Of a stretch of 64,000 bases of DNA, positions 7,970 through 17,111 are shown piece after piece (within the stretch, counting starts at the first letter, position 1; each line of letters opens with the position of its first letter). The position numbers and the translations under genes were made by a program. Under the pieces are notes generated by a model. It saw only the letters and a list, made by a program, of their open reading frames with translations, was not told the origin of the DNA and ran no database searches. Source of the stretch: Methanosarcina barkeri 3 (GTDB lineage: Archaea > Halobacteriota > Methanosarcinia > Methanosarcinales > Methanosarcinaceae); NCBI RefSeq assembly GCF_000970305.1, contig NZ_CP009517.1, positions 3,658,001 through 3,722,000 on the forward strand, in the 5' to 3' direction.

Positions 7970-8866
7970 TTATCCACAGTTTTCAATTCTGTTATCGTGG
8001 ATATTTACACCAGTTTCGTTTGTGTTTAAGTGCACTACTGCAGGAGCAGATAAGTCATGGAAATAGTTACCTGAAGCTTCTATGTTTTTAAGAGTTCCCT
8101 GTAATTCCAGGCCTGCGTATCCACCGCCAGATGTAGTACATTCATTGTCTTTCATGACCCCGTCGGTAACGGAATCGAAACGAACGGATGAGTTAGTCCT
8201 GTTAATAAAGGTACAATTCTTAACTGTAATGCCGTTTACGTGATATGCGTATACACCATCGTGTCCGCATTTGTTTACAGTTACGGAATCTATCATTACG
8301 TTGCTTGACTTTGAGATAAGCATGGCATCATTACATCCGTTCTGGAACGTAACATCCTGAATTGTTAATCCGTTACAGTTTACTATAGTCGCCATGTTAT
8401 AACAGGAGGTTCCGAGCCTGACACCGGAATAATAGTCGGACTGGCTACCATCAACAACTATGTTTTTTATTGTAACACTGCTTGCAGAACTGCCTCTAAC
8501 CATAAGCATGGCTTTCTTTTCTGAAATACTGCTTTCACGCCCACCCCAGACTGGTAGTCCTTTGGCAAGCTTAATCGTTGTACCGGAATCTCCTTCAAGA
8601 ACGGTATTGCTGCCTATCCGAAGAGAATCGCTTATATCGTATGTGAACGGGCCTTTAAGGTGGACAGTTGTGCCCGGATTCTGTGCAGCAAATTCAAGAG
8701 CCTGGTTGATCTGGACATCATCGGCTTTTCCATCACAATTGTAGTCTCCACTTCCGTCTCCTGCAACAGTTACTACCTTTGTACTCTGAGCGCCTAACGC
8801 AGCCGGTATAGCTGTTAAAATAAGGCATGCTACCAGGAGTAGGGTTCCTAGTCGTCTTTTTTGCAT
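7970..8866 (-). CDS. Secreted right-handed beta-helix surface protein, possibly truncated
   Basis: The 298-residue protein has a Sec signal peptide (LGTLLLVACLILTAIPAALGA, about 6-26). Next comes a D-x-N-x-D-G-x-A-D-D segment like the start of Methanosarcina disaggregatase and pectate-lyase-type surface proteins, then repeated short strands with N/G turns typical of a parallel beta-helix. It is likely exported to the cell surface or matrix. It ends abruptly at ...RIENCG in the middle of a helical rung. Family members I recall continue with further domains, so this may be a truncated paralogue. SD AGGTGA precedes the ATG. Two identical palindromes lie upstream (8962-8979 and 9074-9091). Confidence 0.75.
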   Translation of the reverse strand: MQKRRLGTLLLVACLILTAIPAALGAQSTKVVTVAGDGSGDYNCDGKADDVQINQALEFAAQNPGTTVHLKGPFTYDISDSLRIGSNTVLEGDSGTTIKLAKGLPVWGGRESSISEKKAMLMVRGSSASSVTIKNIVVDGSQSDYYSGVRLGTSCYNMATIVNCNGLTIQDVTFQNGCNDAMLISKSSNVMIDSVTVNKCGHDGVYAYHVNGITVKNCTFINRTNSSVRFDSVTDGVMKDNECTTSGGGYAGLELQGTLKNIEASGNYFHDLSAPAVVHLNTNETGVNIHDNRIENCG

Positions 8867-8961
8867 CGTATCACCTTTGGGTTGGATCTTTTATAGGGAT
8901 TTAAGTGAAATCAAAAAACATACGGTAAAGTACTTCTTTCCCAAATATTCTCAAAATTCCA

Positions 8962-8979
8962 TATTACGTACTCGTAATA
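8962..8979. promoter_or_regulatory. Palindromic operator candidate, copy 1
   Basis: A perfect inverted repeat, TATTACG-TACT-CGTAATA, lies about 95 bp upstream of the beta-helix gene start. The same half-sites with the same 4-nt spacer recur at 9074-9091. Such symmetry fits a dimeric transcription factor. No matching regulator gene is seen nearby. Confidence 0.6.
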
Positions 8980-9002
8980 CTTACTTTTCCGAACTAATCT
9001 AA

Positions 9003-9044
9003 TCAGGTAGGGATTTTAAATTCCAGAATGGAATTTCCTGATCA
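9003..9044. promoter_or_regulatory. Inverted repeat between the two operator copies
   Basis: AAATTCCA-GAA-TGGAATTT is a perfect 8-bp inverted repeat, flanked further out by TCAGG on the left and CCTGA on the right. It lies between the two TATTACG palindromes. It could be another protein site or a hairpin in a long leader. Confidence 0.4.
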
Positions 9045-9073
9045 GGTCGGCTCTATACGGGTATTCAGATTCT

Positions 9074-9091
9074 TATTACGTCTGCGTAATA
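9074..9091. promoter_or_regulatory. Palindromic operator candidate, copy 2
   Basis: TATTACG-TCTG-CGTAATA has half-sites identical to copy 1, centre to centre 112 bp away. Both copies are followed by related sequence (TTTTCCGAAC... and TTTTTCGAACC...), so a larger segment of the regulatory region was duplicated and only the half-sites stayed unchanged. Confidence 0.6.
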
Positions 9092-9194
9092 TTTTTCGAA
9101 CCTATCCAATTCGGTTCTCTGCGATTTAGTGGGACGGACACGTTGCACACAGAGCATCCACTCTCCAATAACGTATAGGGATTAGTCATTGGAA

Positions 9195-9248
9195 GTGGTC
9201 GGAAACTAGAAGTTTCAACTTCTACAAATTAAAACTGCTACTGACCAC
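9195..9248. promoter_or_regulatory. Nested inverted repeats, function unknown
   Basis: TAGAAGTT-TC-AACTTCTA is a perfect 18-bp palindrome at 9207-9224. It lies inside a wider GTGGTC (9195) ... GACCAC (9243) inverted repeat. It could fold as a cruciform or RNA hairpin. The rest of 9249-10058 is A+T rich and empty apart from the presumed promoter of the next gene. Confidence 0.4.
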
Positions 9249-10058
9249 AGGATAATAGCTCCGGTCAGTACCATCTGTTTATCTAGTACGGCCTTTAGCC
9301 AGATCAACTCTCCTTATTAAAAAGGTTTGATTCATCATTATTGAATTTCTGAGTTGACATCCCTGGTTATGTGATCCTATTATAAAATATTTTTGGTATT
9401 ATATTAAAGAAATTTATATAGTATATAATTATATCAGAAAATTTGAGGTTTTCAAGGAACAGAGAAGAAAATGTTATAAAAGGAACTTAACTAATTGTTA
9501 AAATTAAATAATAAAAATGACATTTGTCTATTTAAAGAAAATTCGGAATAAAGACCGTAATATTAAATAGATTTCGATATTGACTTATTGATTAACTTAG
9601 TTGATATTGACTTAGAGCCTATCAGAGTATTGACTTAATCCATATTGGTTTAGTTGATATCGTTTTATAAATAAATTCATGACCTTATATAGCAGTTTAT
9701 TGCTTTGTTATTATACCTTATAATAAACAACGTATAACAAGTTCAACTTCTTCTCATCTGGCACTATGTAGAAAGGTACGGTTTGGAAAAACACAAGCAT
9801 CTAACCCTCCATTACTAAAACAAAAAAGTAGTAAAACGTAATGAGTACTGATATGAAGGTAAAATTAGAATTCATTCTATTTTTTAGTTATGTTAGATAG
9901 TTCTTTTATTTATATAATAACTAATATTATAAGTTAATAAGTAATTATAAGTTAATGTAGATCAAACTATTAAATATAAATTAAAATCGTACGAATTGTG
10001 CTGTTATAATAAACTCAGAAGAGTTTAGGGCTTTGCTAACGGATACGGTGGGGTAAAA

Positions 10059-10964
10059 ATGAAAAGAAAATTATTCTCGATGACGTTAGTCCTTATATTT
10101 TTGATTCTGATATCTACAGTGACTTCAGCCGAACAATTTACAAAAATAGGTAGTGGATCTGAGCCTGCTATCGATGATGGTAAAGTAACCTGGACAAATA
10201 ACGGTGTTATTCATTTTTATGACCTGACGACCAAAAAAGAAACTGCAGTTAACTCTTCCGCAGCATCTCATCCAGCGATTTCAGGAGACAAGTTAGTTTG
10301 GCTTGACGAGAGCAGTGGAGTCACCAGGCTTACTGTATATGACATCTCAACAACCTCAAAAACTTACATCACACAGGATGTAGACAAAAGCAGCATTCCT
10401 GCTATTTACGGCAGCAGGATAGTATGGAGTGCAAATTCTTATGTTTACATGCATGATATATCCACTTCCACGCAGACTAAAATAGCAGATGGAAATAATC
10501 CTGACATTTATGCTAACATGATCTCGTTTGACTCTTACTCTACCGAGGATACTCCACAAATTTACGTATACGATATTACTACCAAAAAAGTAATAGATGT
10601 CAGCCAGTATGGTGATAATATGTTTTCACATACTTACGGTGACAAAGTGATATGGTCGGATTTCTACAACAGACTGGGAAATATCCGTATGTATGATATT
10701 ACTACCGGACAACAAACAGAAGTTACAACTGGTAATGACAAAACTGGATATGATACTGGTGGTTCAACTGATATGAACGGCAACAAGATTGTGTACCTGA
10801 AGCATAAAAACCTTGCAAATATAGACTCAGGTGATTTATATACATACGATATAGATACCGGAAAGAGTAAACAGTTAACATCTGGCAATACTTCACAAAC
10901 CCCAGCTATATCCGGCAACGTTATAGTGTGGTCTGACTCTGGCAATATCTACATGTTAAAATAA
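10059..10964 (+). CDS. Secreted beta-propeller cell-surface protein
   Basis: The 301-residue protein starts with a signal peptide (lysines at 2 and 4, hydrophobic 6-22, cut near TSA-E). The rest is repeats of about 40-45 residues built around I-x-Y/V-Y-D-I-x-T-x-x-x-x-x-I/V and P-A-I-S-G-x-x-I-V-W-x-D. This is the TolB/WD40-like propeller repeat common in Methanosarcina surface proteins, and about six blades can be counted. No anchor or enzymatic domain is seen. A GGTGGGG stretch serves as SD. The final L-K-stop codons lie inside a TAAAA pentanucleotide tract. Confidence 0.75.
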   Translation: MKRKLFSMTLVLIFLILISTVTSAEQFTKIGSGSEPAIDDGKVTWTNNGVIHFYDLTTKKETAVNSSAASHPAISGDKLVWLDESSGVTRLTVYDISTTSKTYITQDVDKSSIPAIYGSRIVWSANSYVYMHDISTSTQTKIADGNNPDIYANMISFDSYSTEDTPQIYVYDITTKKVIDVSQYGDNMFSHTYGDKVIWSDFYNRLGNIRMYDITTGQQTEVTTGNDKTGYDTGGSTDMNGNKIVYLKHKNLANIDSGDLYTYDIDTGKSKQLTSGNTSQTPAISGNVIVWSDSGNIYMLK

Positions 10965-11026
10965 AATAAAATAAAATAAAATAAAATAAAATAAAATAAA
11001 ATAAAATAAAATAAAATAAAATAAAA
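10957..11026 (+). repeat. Pentanucleotide microsatellite (TAAAA)14
   Basis: Seventy bases of perfect TAAAA repeat begin within the Leu codon two before the stop of the propeller gene. Every frame of the tract meets TAA within a few codons, so slippage could change only a few terminal residues and the spacing to whatever lies downstream. Confidence 0.9.
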
Positions 11027-12883
<1,857 letters not shown>

Positions 12884-12977
12884 TTTTATTACATCTAATA
12901 ATTTTTTGTTTTTTCTTTTGTATTTTTAAAATGTCTTGCCAGTAAGGCAAGCATATCAAGGTGTTGGAGGTAACGAA
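12884..12977 (+). terminator. T-rich mer-fpoF intergenic, possible partial terminator
   Basis: After the mer stop come three T-runs (about 12898-12927), the usual form of archaeal intrinsic termination, with no promoter-like TATA box before fpoF. A leaky terminator here would set mer mRNA above fpoF mRNA in a shared transcript. Confidence 0.4.
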
Positions 12978-14018
12978 TTGCCACCAAAGATTGCAGAAGT
13001 CATTGAACATGACATATGCGCAGCCTGTGGAGCATGCGAAGCCGTATGTCCTATCGGAGCTGTAACTGTAAAGAAGGCGGCAGAAATCCGTGATCCGAAT
13101 GATCTGAGCCTGTATGAAAAAGGAGCTGGGTATCTGGTCTGTGAAGGTTGTTTAACCTGCAGTAGAGTCTGTCCATTAGTAGACGGCTTCGTCGAGAATG
13201 AGCTTGCAAATGTCCGCAAGTTTTTTGCCGCAAGATCCAAGGAAAATGCCGGAAGCCAGGATGGAGGAGTTACCAGTGGTATCCTTAAATCCCTTTTCAA
13301 GCAGGGCAAAATTGACTGCGCAATCGGAATCACTCGAAACGAAAAATGGGAACCAAAAGTAGTTTTATTGACTAATGCTGAAGATGTTGAGAGGACAAGA
13401 GGAACCAAATATACTTCTGACCCGGTTGTTGCAGCTCTCAGGGAAGCCTTTGAAAAATATGATAGAATTGCAGTAGTTGGTGTGCCCTGCCAGGCTCATT
13501 CTGCACGGCTGATCCGGGAAAATATAAGTGAAAAAATCGTGCTTATCATCGGATTACTATGTATGGAAAGTTTCCATCGCGACGTAATGCTTGAGAAAAT
13601 AATCCCTGAGATTATGAAAGTCAAGATAGAAGATGTCAGGAAGATGGAGTTCACTAAAGGCAAATTCTGGGTCTATACCAGTGACGGTGAGGTTCACTCC
13701 GTGCCTATCAAAGACGTAGCTAAATACGCCCGAAATCCCTGCCATCACTGTTGTGACTACACTTCAGTCTTTGCCGATATTTCCGTAGGCTCGGTCGGTG
13801 CTCCGGACGGATGGAACTCAGTCTTTATAAGGACAGAGATCGGAGAGGAGTACTTCGATATGGTCCGCGAAGAAATGGAGATCATGGAAGATCCCAAGCC
13901 TGGCCTTGAGCTTGTAAGAAAGCTTATTGATACGAAGCGCAAAAATAACGCTGAGCATTTCAAAGAAGTATGCAAAGAGTTAAGCTTTGAGACAGGAATC
14001 CGTAGTGAAACTGTCTGA
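12978..14018 (+). CDS. fpoF: F420H2 dehydrogenase subunit FpoF
   Basis: FpoF oxidises F420H2 and passes electrons into the membrane-bound Fpo complex, a proton-pumping relative of complex I. The start is TTG 12978, set by SD GGAGGT 7 nt upstream; the longer frame begins at TTG 12936 with no SD. This gives 346 residues. Two [4Fe-4S] motifs are visible near the N-terminus, CAACGACEAVCP and CEGCLTCSRVCP. The FrhB-type FAD and F420-binding domain follows (GVPCQAH, GLLCMESFH). As usual in Methanosarcina the gene lies next to mer and away from the main fpo operon (recalled from the genus). The protein is cytoplasmic. Confidence 0.93.
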   Translation: MPPKIAEVIEHDICAACGACEAVCPIGAVTVKKAAEIRDPNDLSLYEKGAGYLVCEGCLTCSRVCPLVDGFVENELANVRKFFAARSKENAGSQDGGVTSGILKSLFKQGKIDCAIGITRNEKWEPKVVLLTNAEDVERTRGTKYTSDPVVAALREAFEKYDRIAVVGVPCQAHSARLIRENISEKIVLIIGLLCMESFHRDVMLEKIIPEIMKVKIEDVRKMEFTKGKFWVYTSDGEVHSVPIKDVAKYARNPCHHCCDYTSVFADISVGSVGAPDGWNSVFIRTEIGEEYFDMVREEMEIMEDPKPGLELVRKLIDTKRKNNAEHFKEVCKELSFETGIRSETV

Positions 14019-14069
14019 AACCGGAACGTATTAAGAAAAATAACCAAGATGCGATTGGAGGTATTCGGA

Positions 14070-14591
14070 ATGGTGCGAGCTTTTTATATTGGACGTTTTC
14101 AACCGTATCACTTCGGACACCATGCTATAATTAAGCAGATTGCGGAAGAAGTTGATGAACTGGTTGTAGGCATAGGAAGTGCCCAGAAAAGTCACGAACC
14201 GACTGACCCGTTTACGGCTGGGGAAAGAGTACTGATGGTGTATAATGCACTTGAAAATCTTCCTATCCGACACTATGTTCTCCCCATTGAAGACGTTAGG
14301 TACAACTCCATCTGGGTCCATCACGTCGCATCCCGGACACCGAATTTTGAAGTTGTGTACTCAAATAATCCGCTGGTAATTCAGCTCTTTCGAGAAGCCG
14401 GTTTTTGCGTAAAAGAGTCTCCTCTTTATATTCGGGAAAGATATTCAGGAACGGAGATTAGGAGACGAATGATTGCAGGGGAAAAATGGGAACATCTTGT
14501 TCCGAAGTCAGTCGTTGAAGTGATCAAGGAAATAGATGGAGTAAATCGCCTGAAAAATGTTTCTGCCAGCGATAACAATTCTTCGCTATAA
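14070..14591 (+). CDS. nadM: Nicotinamide-nucleotide adenylyltransferase
   Basis: The enzyme joins NMN and ATP to make NAD+. It is a nucleotidyltransferase of the archaeal NadM type, 173 residues. The N-terminal GRFQPYHFGH holds the H-x-G-H nucleotide-binding site, and the C-terminal SGTEIRRRM corresponds to the I-S-x-T-x-x-R motif. The start is ATG 14070 with SD GGAGGT about 9 nt upstream; the ATG at 14049 lies before that SD and is rejected. It follows fpoF by 51 bp on the same strand and may be co-transcribed. Confidence 0.93.
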   Translation: MVRAFYIGRFQPYHFGHHAIIKQIAEEVDELVVGIGSAQKSHEPTDPFTAGERVLMVYNALENLPIRHYVLPIEDVRYNSIWVHHVASRTPNFEVVYSNNPLVIQLFREAGFCVKESPLYIRERYSGTEIRRRMIAGEKWEHLVPKSVVEVIKEIDGVNRLKNVSASDNNSSL

Positions 14592-14689
14592 GAGTGATTA
14601 CTTTTATGCTAGTTGTATAACTATTTTAAAATATTTTTCACTGAACATAGCTTTTCTTTAATTATTGTTTTTTACATTTAGTGCTTTTT

Positions 14690-14830
14690 GCTCTTATTTT
14701 TCTTTACATTTTATTTTTTACTGTTTTTGCTTATCTTTACGTTTTATTTTTTACTGTTCTTGTTTATTTTTGCGTTTTATTTTTTACTGTTCTTGTTTAT
14801 TTTTGCGTTTTATTTTTTACTGTTCTTATT
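14690..14830 (+). repeat. 33-bp T-rich tandem repeat, about four copies
   Basis: Units around ACTGTTCTTGTTTATTTTTG repeat with a 33-bp period. All three plus-strand frames are open here only because the repeat is free of stop codons; the encoded Phe/Leu/Tyr strings are not a real protein. The many T-runs would end transcripts coming from nadM. Confidence 0.75.
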
Positions 14831-15373
14831 TTTCTTTCTCTTATTCCAGCCTTTATTATATTTTCCTCTGTTTTTTATAATTTCTTTTACCATTTAGTTT
14901 GTTTTTAATTTTCTAAAAATGAGACCTGAATCTAAGTATAAGATGTTCTTGAAATTTTTAGATCTATCTCCGAGTGAGACTAGTTTTGAGTTTTTTAATT
15001 ATCTACAAATGGTGTTTTACTCTTGTTATGTAGGGCACAACAGTTTAATATTTTTTAAAGAAGTGGACGCGATTAACTATAATAGATATCTCTAAGAGAA
15101 AATTTCTTATAAAAGAAAGTACTATTTTCATGTGTGAACTCTTAAAACTTTTTCATACAGGTGAGAGACATTTTCTATGTGTTTTTGTTATACTGTGTTT
15201 CAACTTTTAACCTTCAAATAACGTCTCAGGTTAATTGCTGCAACCGATATAACTAATGAACACGTTAGAAAAAACCTGTGTTTTCGAAGAAGTTAGAGTA
15301 CATAAAAACACCAATAGTGTGTTTAAACTTACACTGTTTGGTGAGAAATAACGTAGAAAATTCACTCAATCAT

Positions 15374-15430
15374 ATGAAAATATATCTCCTGATAAATCGG
15401 GGGGTTTAATCCAGAAGAGTATATTTTCAT
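15374..15430 (+). promoter_or_regulatory. Long hairpin upstream of the cysteine-rich protein gene
   Basis: A perfect 11-bp inverted repeat, ATGAAAATATA (15374-15384) and TATATTTTCAT (15420-15430), encloses a loop with a GGGGGG run. It ends 77 bp before the ATG of the cysteine-rich protein, so it may be a leader structure or a binding site. The rest of 14831-15373 shows no gene. Confidence 0.45.
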
Positions 15431-15507
15431 TGCCAGTGAAAATCGGATTTAAAAACCAATAATTTTTAAAATTTTTGTGATTGAGTGTATACTATGGAGG
15501 ATATAAA

Positions 15508-15885
15508 ATGCAAAGAACGTTATTCAAGACAGTATGTATTTTCACATTAGTTTTCTTTGTCCTGTCAATGACAGGAGCAGCCGCATGCAGTACATCGTGC
15601 AACAAATGCAAAACCGATGCAAGAAACGATACATTTAATTGTAAATGTAAATCTTGTTGCTATAACGTGCTAAGTAATGACAAAGGATGCAACCTTAAAG
15701 TTACATCTACAGGATGTTTTACTACAAAACTGGGCGGCAAGGTCTGTATGCAGAGTAACGGTAAATTCTGCTACACAAAGCCAGCAAGTTGCAAAAAATC
15801 TTGCACTGACAGTTTTAAATACTGTATAAAAGGTAAGGATGGAAAAACCGATTGCGCAACTGTTACGATTGCAGTCAAATGCTAA
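15508..15885 (+). CDS. Secreted cysteine-rich protein
   Basis: ATG 15508 is chosen for its GGAGG SD 7 nt upstream. The 125-residue product has a Sec signal peptide (QRTLFK then hydrophobic TVCIFTLVFFVLSMTGAAA). The mature part of about 100 residues carries 16 cysteines, an even number, with C-x-x-C, C-x-C and CC patterns, and is rich in Lys, Thr and Asn. Eight disulfides, or metal or cluster binding outside the cell, are both possible. I know of no family. The gene stands alone, with a hairpin upstream and a double hairpin downstream, so it is probably monocistronic. Confidence 0.7.
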   Translation: MQRTLFKTVCIFTLVFFVLSMTGAAACSTSCNKCKTDARNDTFNCKCKSCCYNVLSNDKGCNLKVTSTGCFTTKLGGKVCMQSNGKFCYTKPASCKKSCTDSFKYCIKGKDGKTDCATVTIAVKC

Positions 15886-15934
15886 AAATGTCCCTCGGAC
15901 TTTTGTCCTGTTGTTGTAACTGAGCAATTTAAGG

Positions 15935-16000
15935 GAAAAGGAAGTTTTAATCTTCCGGGGATATATTCCCCATATCCCTTACCAATTTCCTTCTCTTTTT
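15935..16000 (+). terminator. Double hairpin and T-run after the cysteine-rich gene
   Basis: GGAAG-TTTTAAT-CTTCC is followed at once by GGGGA-TATAT-TCCCC and then a pyrimidine/T-rich stretch. This is a good terminator for the cysteine-rich gene. The adenylate kinase gene converges on it from the other strand. Confidence 0.5.
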
Positions 16001-16029
16001 AATTCAGAAAGAATTGAGTTCAAGAACAA

Positions 16030-16578
16030 TTAAGGAACAAGATCAATCCAATCAATTGATCCGGGTCTATATTCTGACAATTCTTCTTCACTGCCACTTA
16101 AAATACAATCTATTATTTTTTCTATATGCTGTCCTGTCTCTTCAATGTTTTTCCCTGTCGTATTTATCTCAAAAACTTTCTTACACCATTCAAAGGCTTC
16201 AATAAGGATCACATCAAGAGCTTCAGCCTCAACATTTTCTCTTATTTTCTCTTCCGAATAGCCACGTGCTTCCAGCCTTATTTTCAATTCGGGAGGGTAC
16301 AGCCTGAGTACGATCACGATATCCGTGATATAATGGGCAAGGTGACTCTCAAGAATTATTACATCATTTCCTCTTCCACCAGTAATCTCTTCAAGATACT
16401 GACTGACAAGTTCCATATCCGCAATAACCGCATCCCTTTCCTCATCAATCTCGGTGTAGAGATGCTCTTCTTTGATCACTTCATTAAGGTGGATTACTTT
16501 CCAGTGCCTTTTACTCTCAAGAAACTTACTTACTGAGGTTTTTCCAGTCCCCGGTGTACCTGTGAGTCCTATTAACAT
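16030..16578 (-). CDS. Fap7/AK6-type adenylate kinase
   Basis: The 182-residue P-loop kinase has a Walker A at GTPGTGKTS (7-15) and a short NMP-binding region, the AK6/Fap7 pattern rather than bacterial Adk. In eukaryotes and archaea this family has adenylate kinase and ATPase activity and helps mature the small ribosomal subunit (18S/16S 3' end) with uS11 (known for the family). No clear SD lies before the ATG, so the transcript may be leaderless. The gene is convergent with the cysteine-rich protein gene. Confidence 0.85.
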   Translation of the reverse strand: MLIGLTGTPGTGKTSVSKFLESKRHWKVIHLNEVIKEEHLYTEIDEERDAVIADMELVSQYLEEITGGRGNDVIILESHLAHYITDIVIVLRLYPPELKIRLEARGYSEEKIRENVEAEALDVILIEAFEWCKKVFEINTTGKNIEETGQHIEKIIDCILSGSEEELSEYRPGSIDWIDLVP

Positions 16579-16675
16579 GGAAAAAAGAATGGATTTATAT
16601 CAATTATACTTAATGCAACCCTAAAAGTTATTCGGAAAAGTATTTTTTCACATAACACATAAGTCTAAGTTTTCA

Positions 16676-16746
16676 CGATGTGATACCTTTTGATGTGACA
16701 CCTGTTGATATGATACATTTTGATGTGACACCTTTTGATGTGACGG
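16676..16746 (+). repeat. 15- to 17-bp tandem repeat
   Basis: About five diverged copies of TTTTGATGTGACACC stand head to tail between the adenylate kinase and cytochrome b5-like genes. Confidence 0.7.
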
Positions 16747-16818
16747 TTTTATACATTTCAGGCAAACAACTCAATGACATATTTCCAATCCAGATATATT
16801 TATCCAGTCCAAACCGTT

Positions 16819-17049
16819 TTATTCTTTCAAAATCCCGATAACAGGAAAATCCTTAAATATTTCAGGCCCATGAGGTGCTTCGTCCATTTCTTCGGTAAGG
16901 TCCTTTCCTGCATCATGCAGTCCCTGGTGGATACCATCCTCCCATAAGTAACTGTCTGATACATCATAGACCTGGCCCTGATAGGCAACGTATATCTTAC
17001 CATTTTTACCGTTATACTCTGCGAGTTCTTCAAGTGTGTATTCTTTCAT
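16819..17049 (-). CDS. Cytochrome b5-like heme/steroid-binding domain protein
   Basis: The 76-residue single-domain protein starts MKEYTLEELAEYNGKNGK and continues with the family's V-A-x-x-G-x-V-Y-D-V-S strand. It matches the short prokaryotic cytochrome b5-like domain (PF00173). Histidines in IHQGLHDAG and APHGPEIF sit where heme-proximal loops would be, but the classical HPGG motif is absent, so heme binding is uncertain. ATG 17049 is chosen for the GGAG sequence upstream; the longer frame from 17115 would overlap the next gene by 4 bp. It is the last gene after the YyaL homologue. Confidence 0.75.
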   Translation of the reverse strand: MKEYTLEELAEYNGKNGKIYVAYQGQVYDVSDSYLWEDGIHQGLHDAGKDLTEEMDEAPHGPEIFKDFPVIGILKE

Positions 17050-17111
17050 TTTCCATTTCTCCACTTTAAATTTATAGCTCATTTGACTAAAGTCTTCAGT
17101 TTTAATTATAA

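Noticed and set aside
14665-14908. Three overlapping plus-strand ORFs rich in Phe, Leu and Tyr
   Set aside because: They are the three frames of one 33-bp T-rich tandem repeat, open only because the unit lacks stop codons; no SD and no coding signal.
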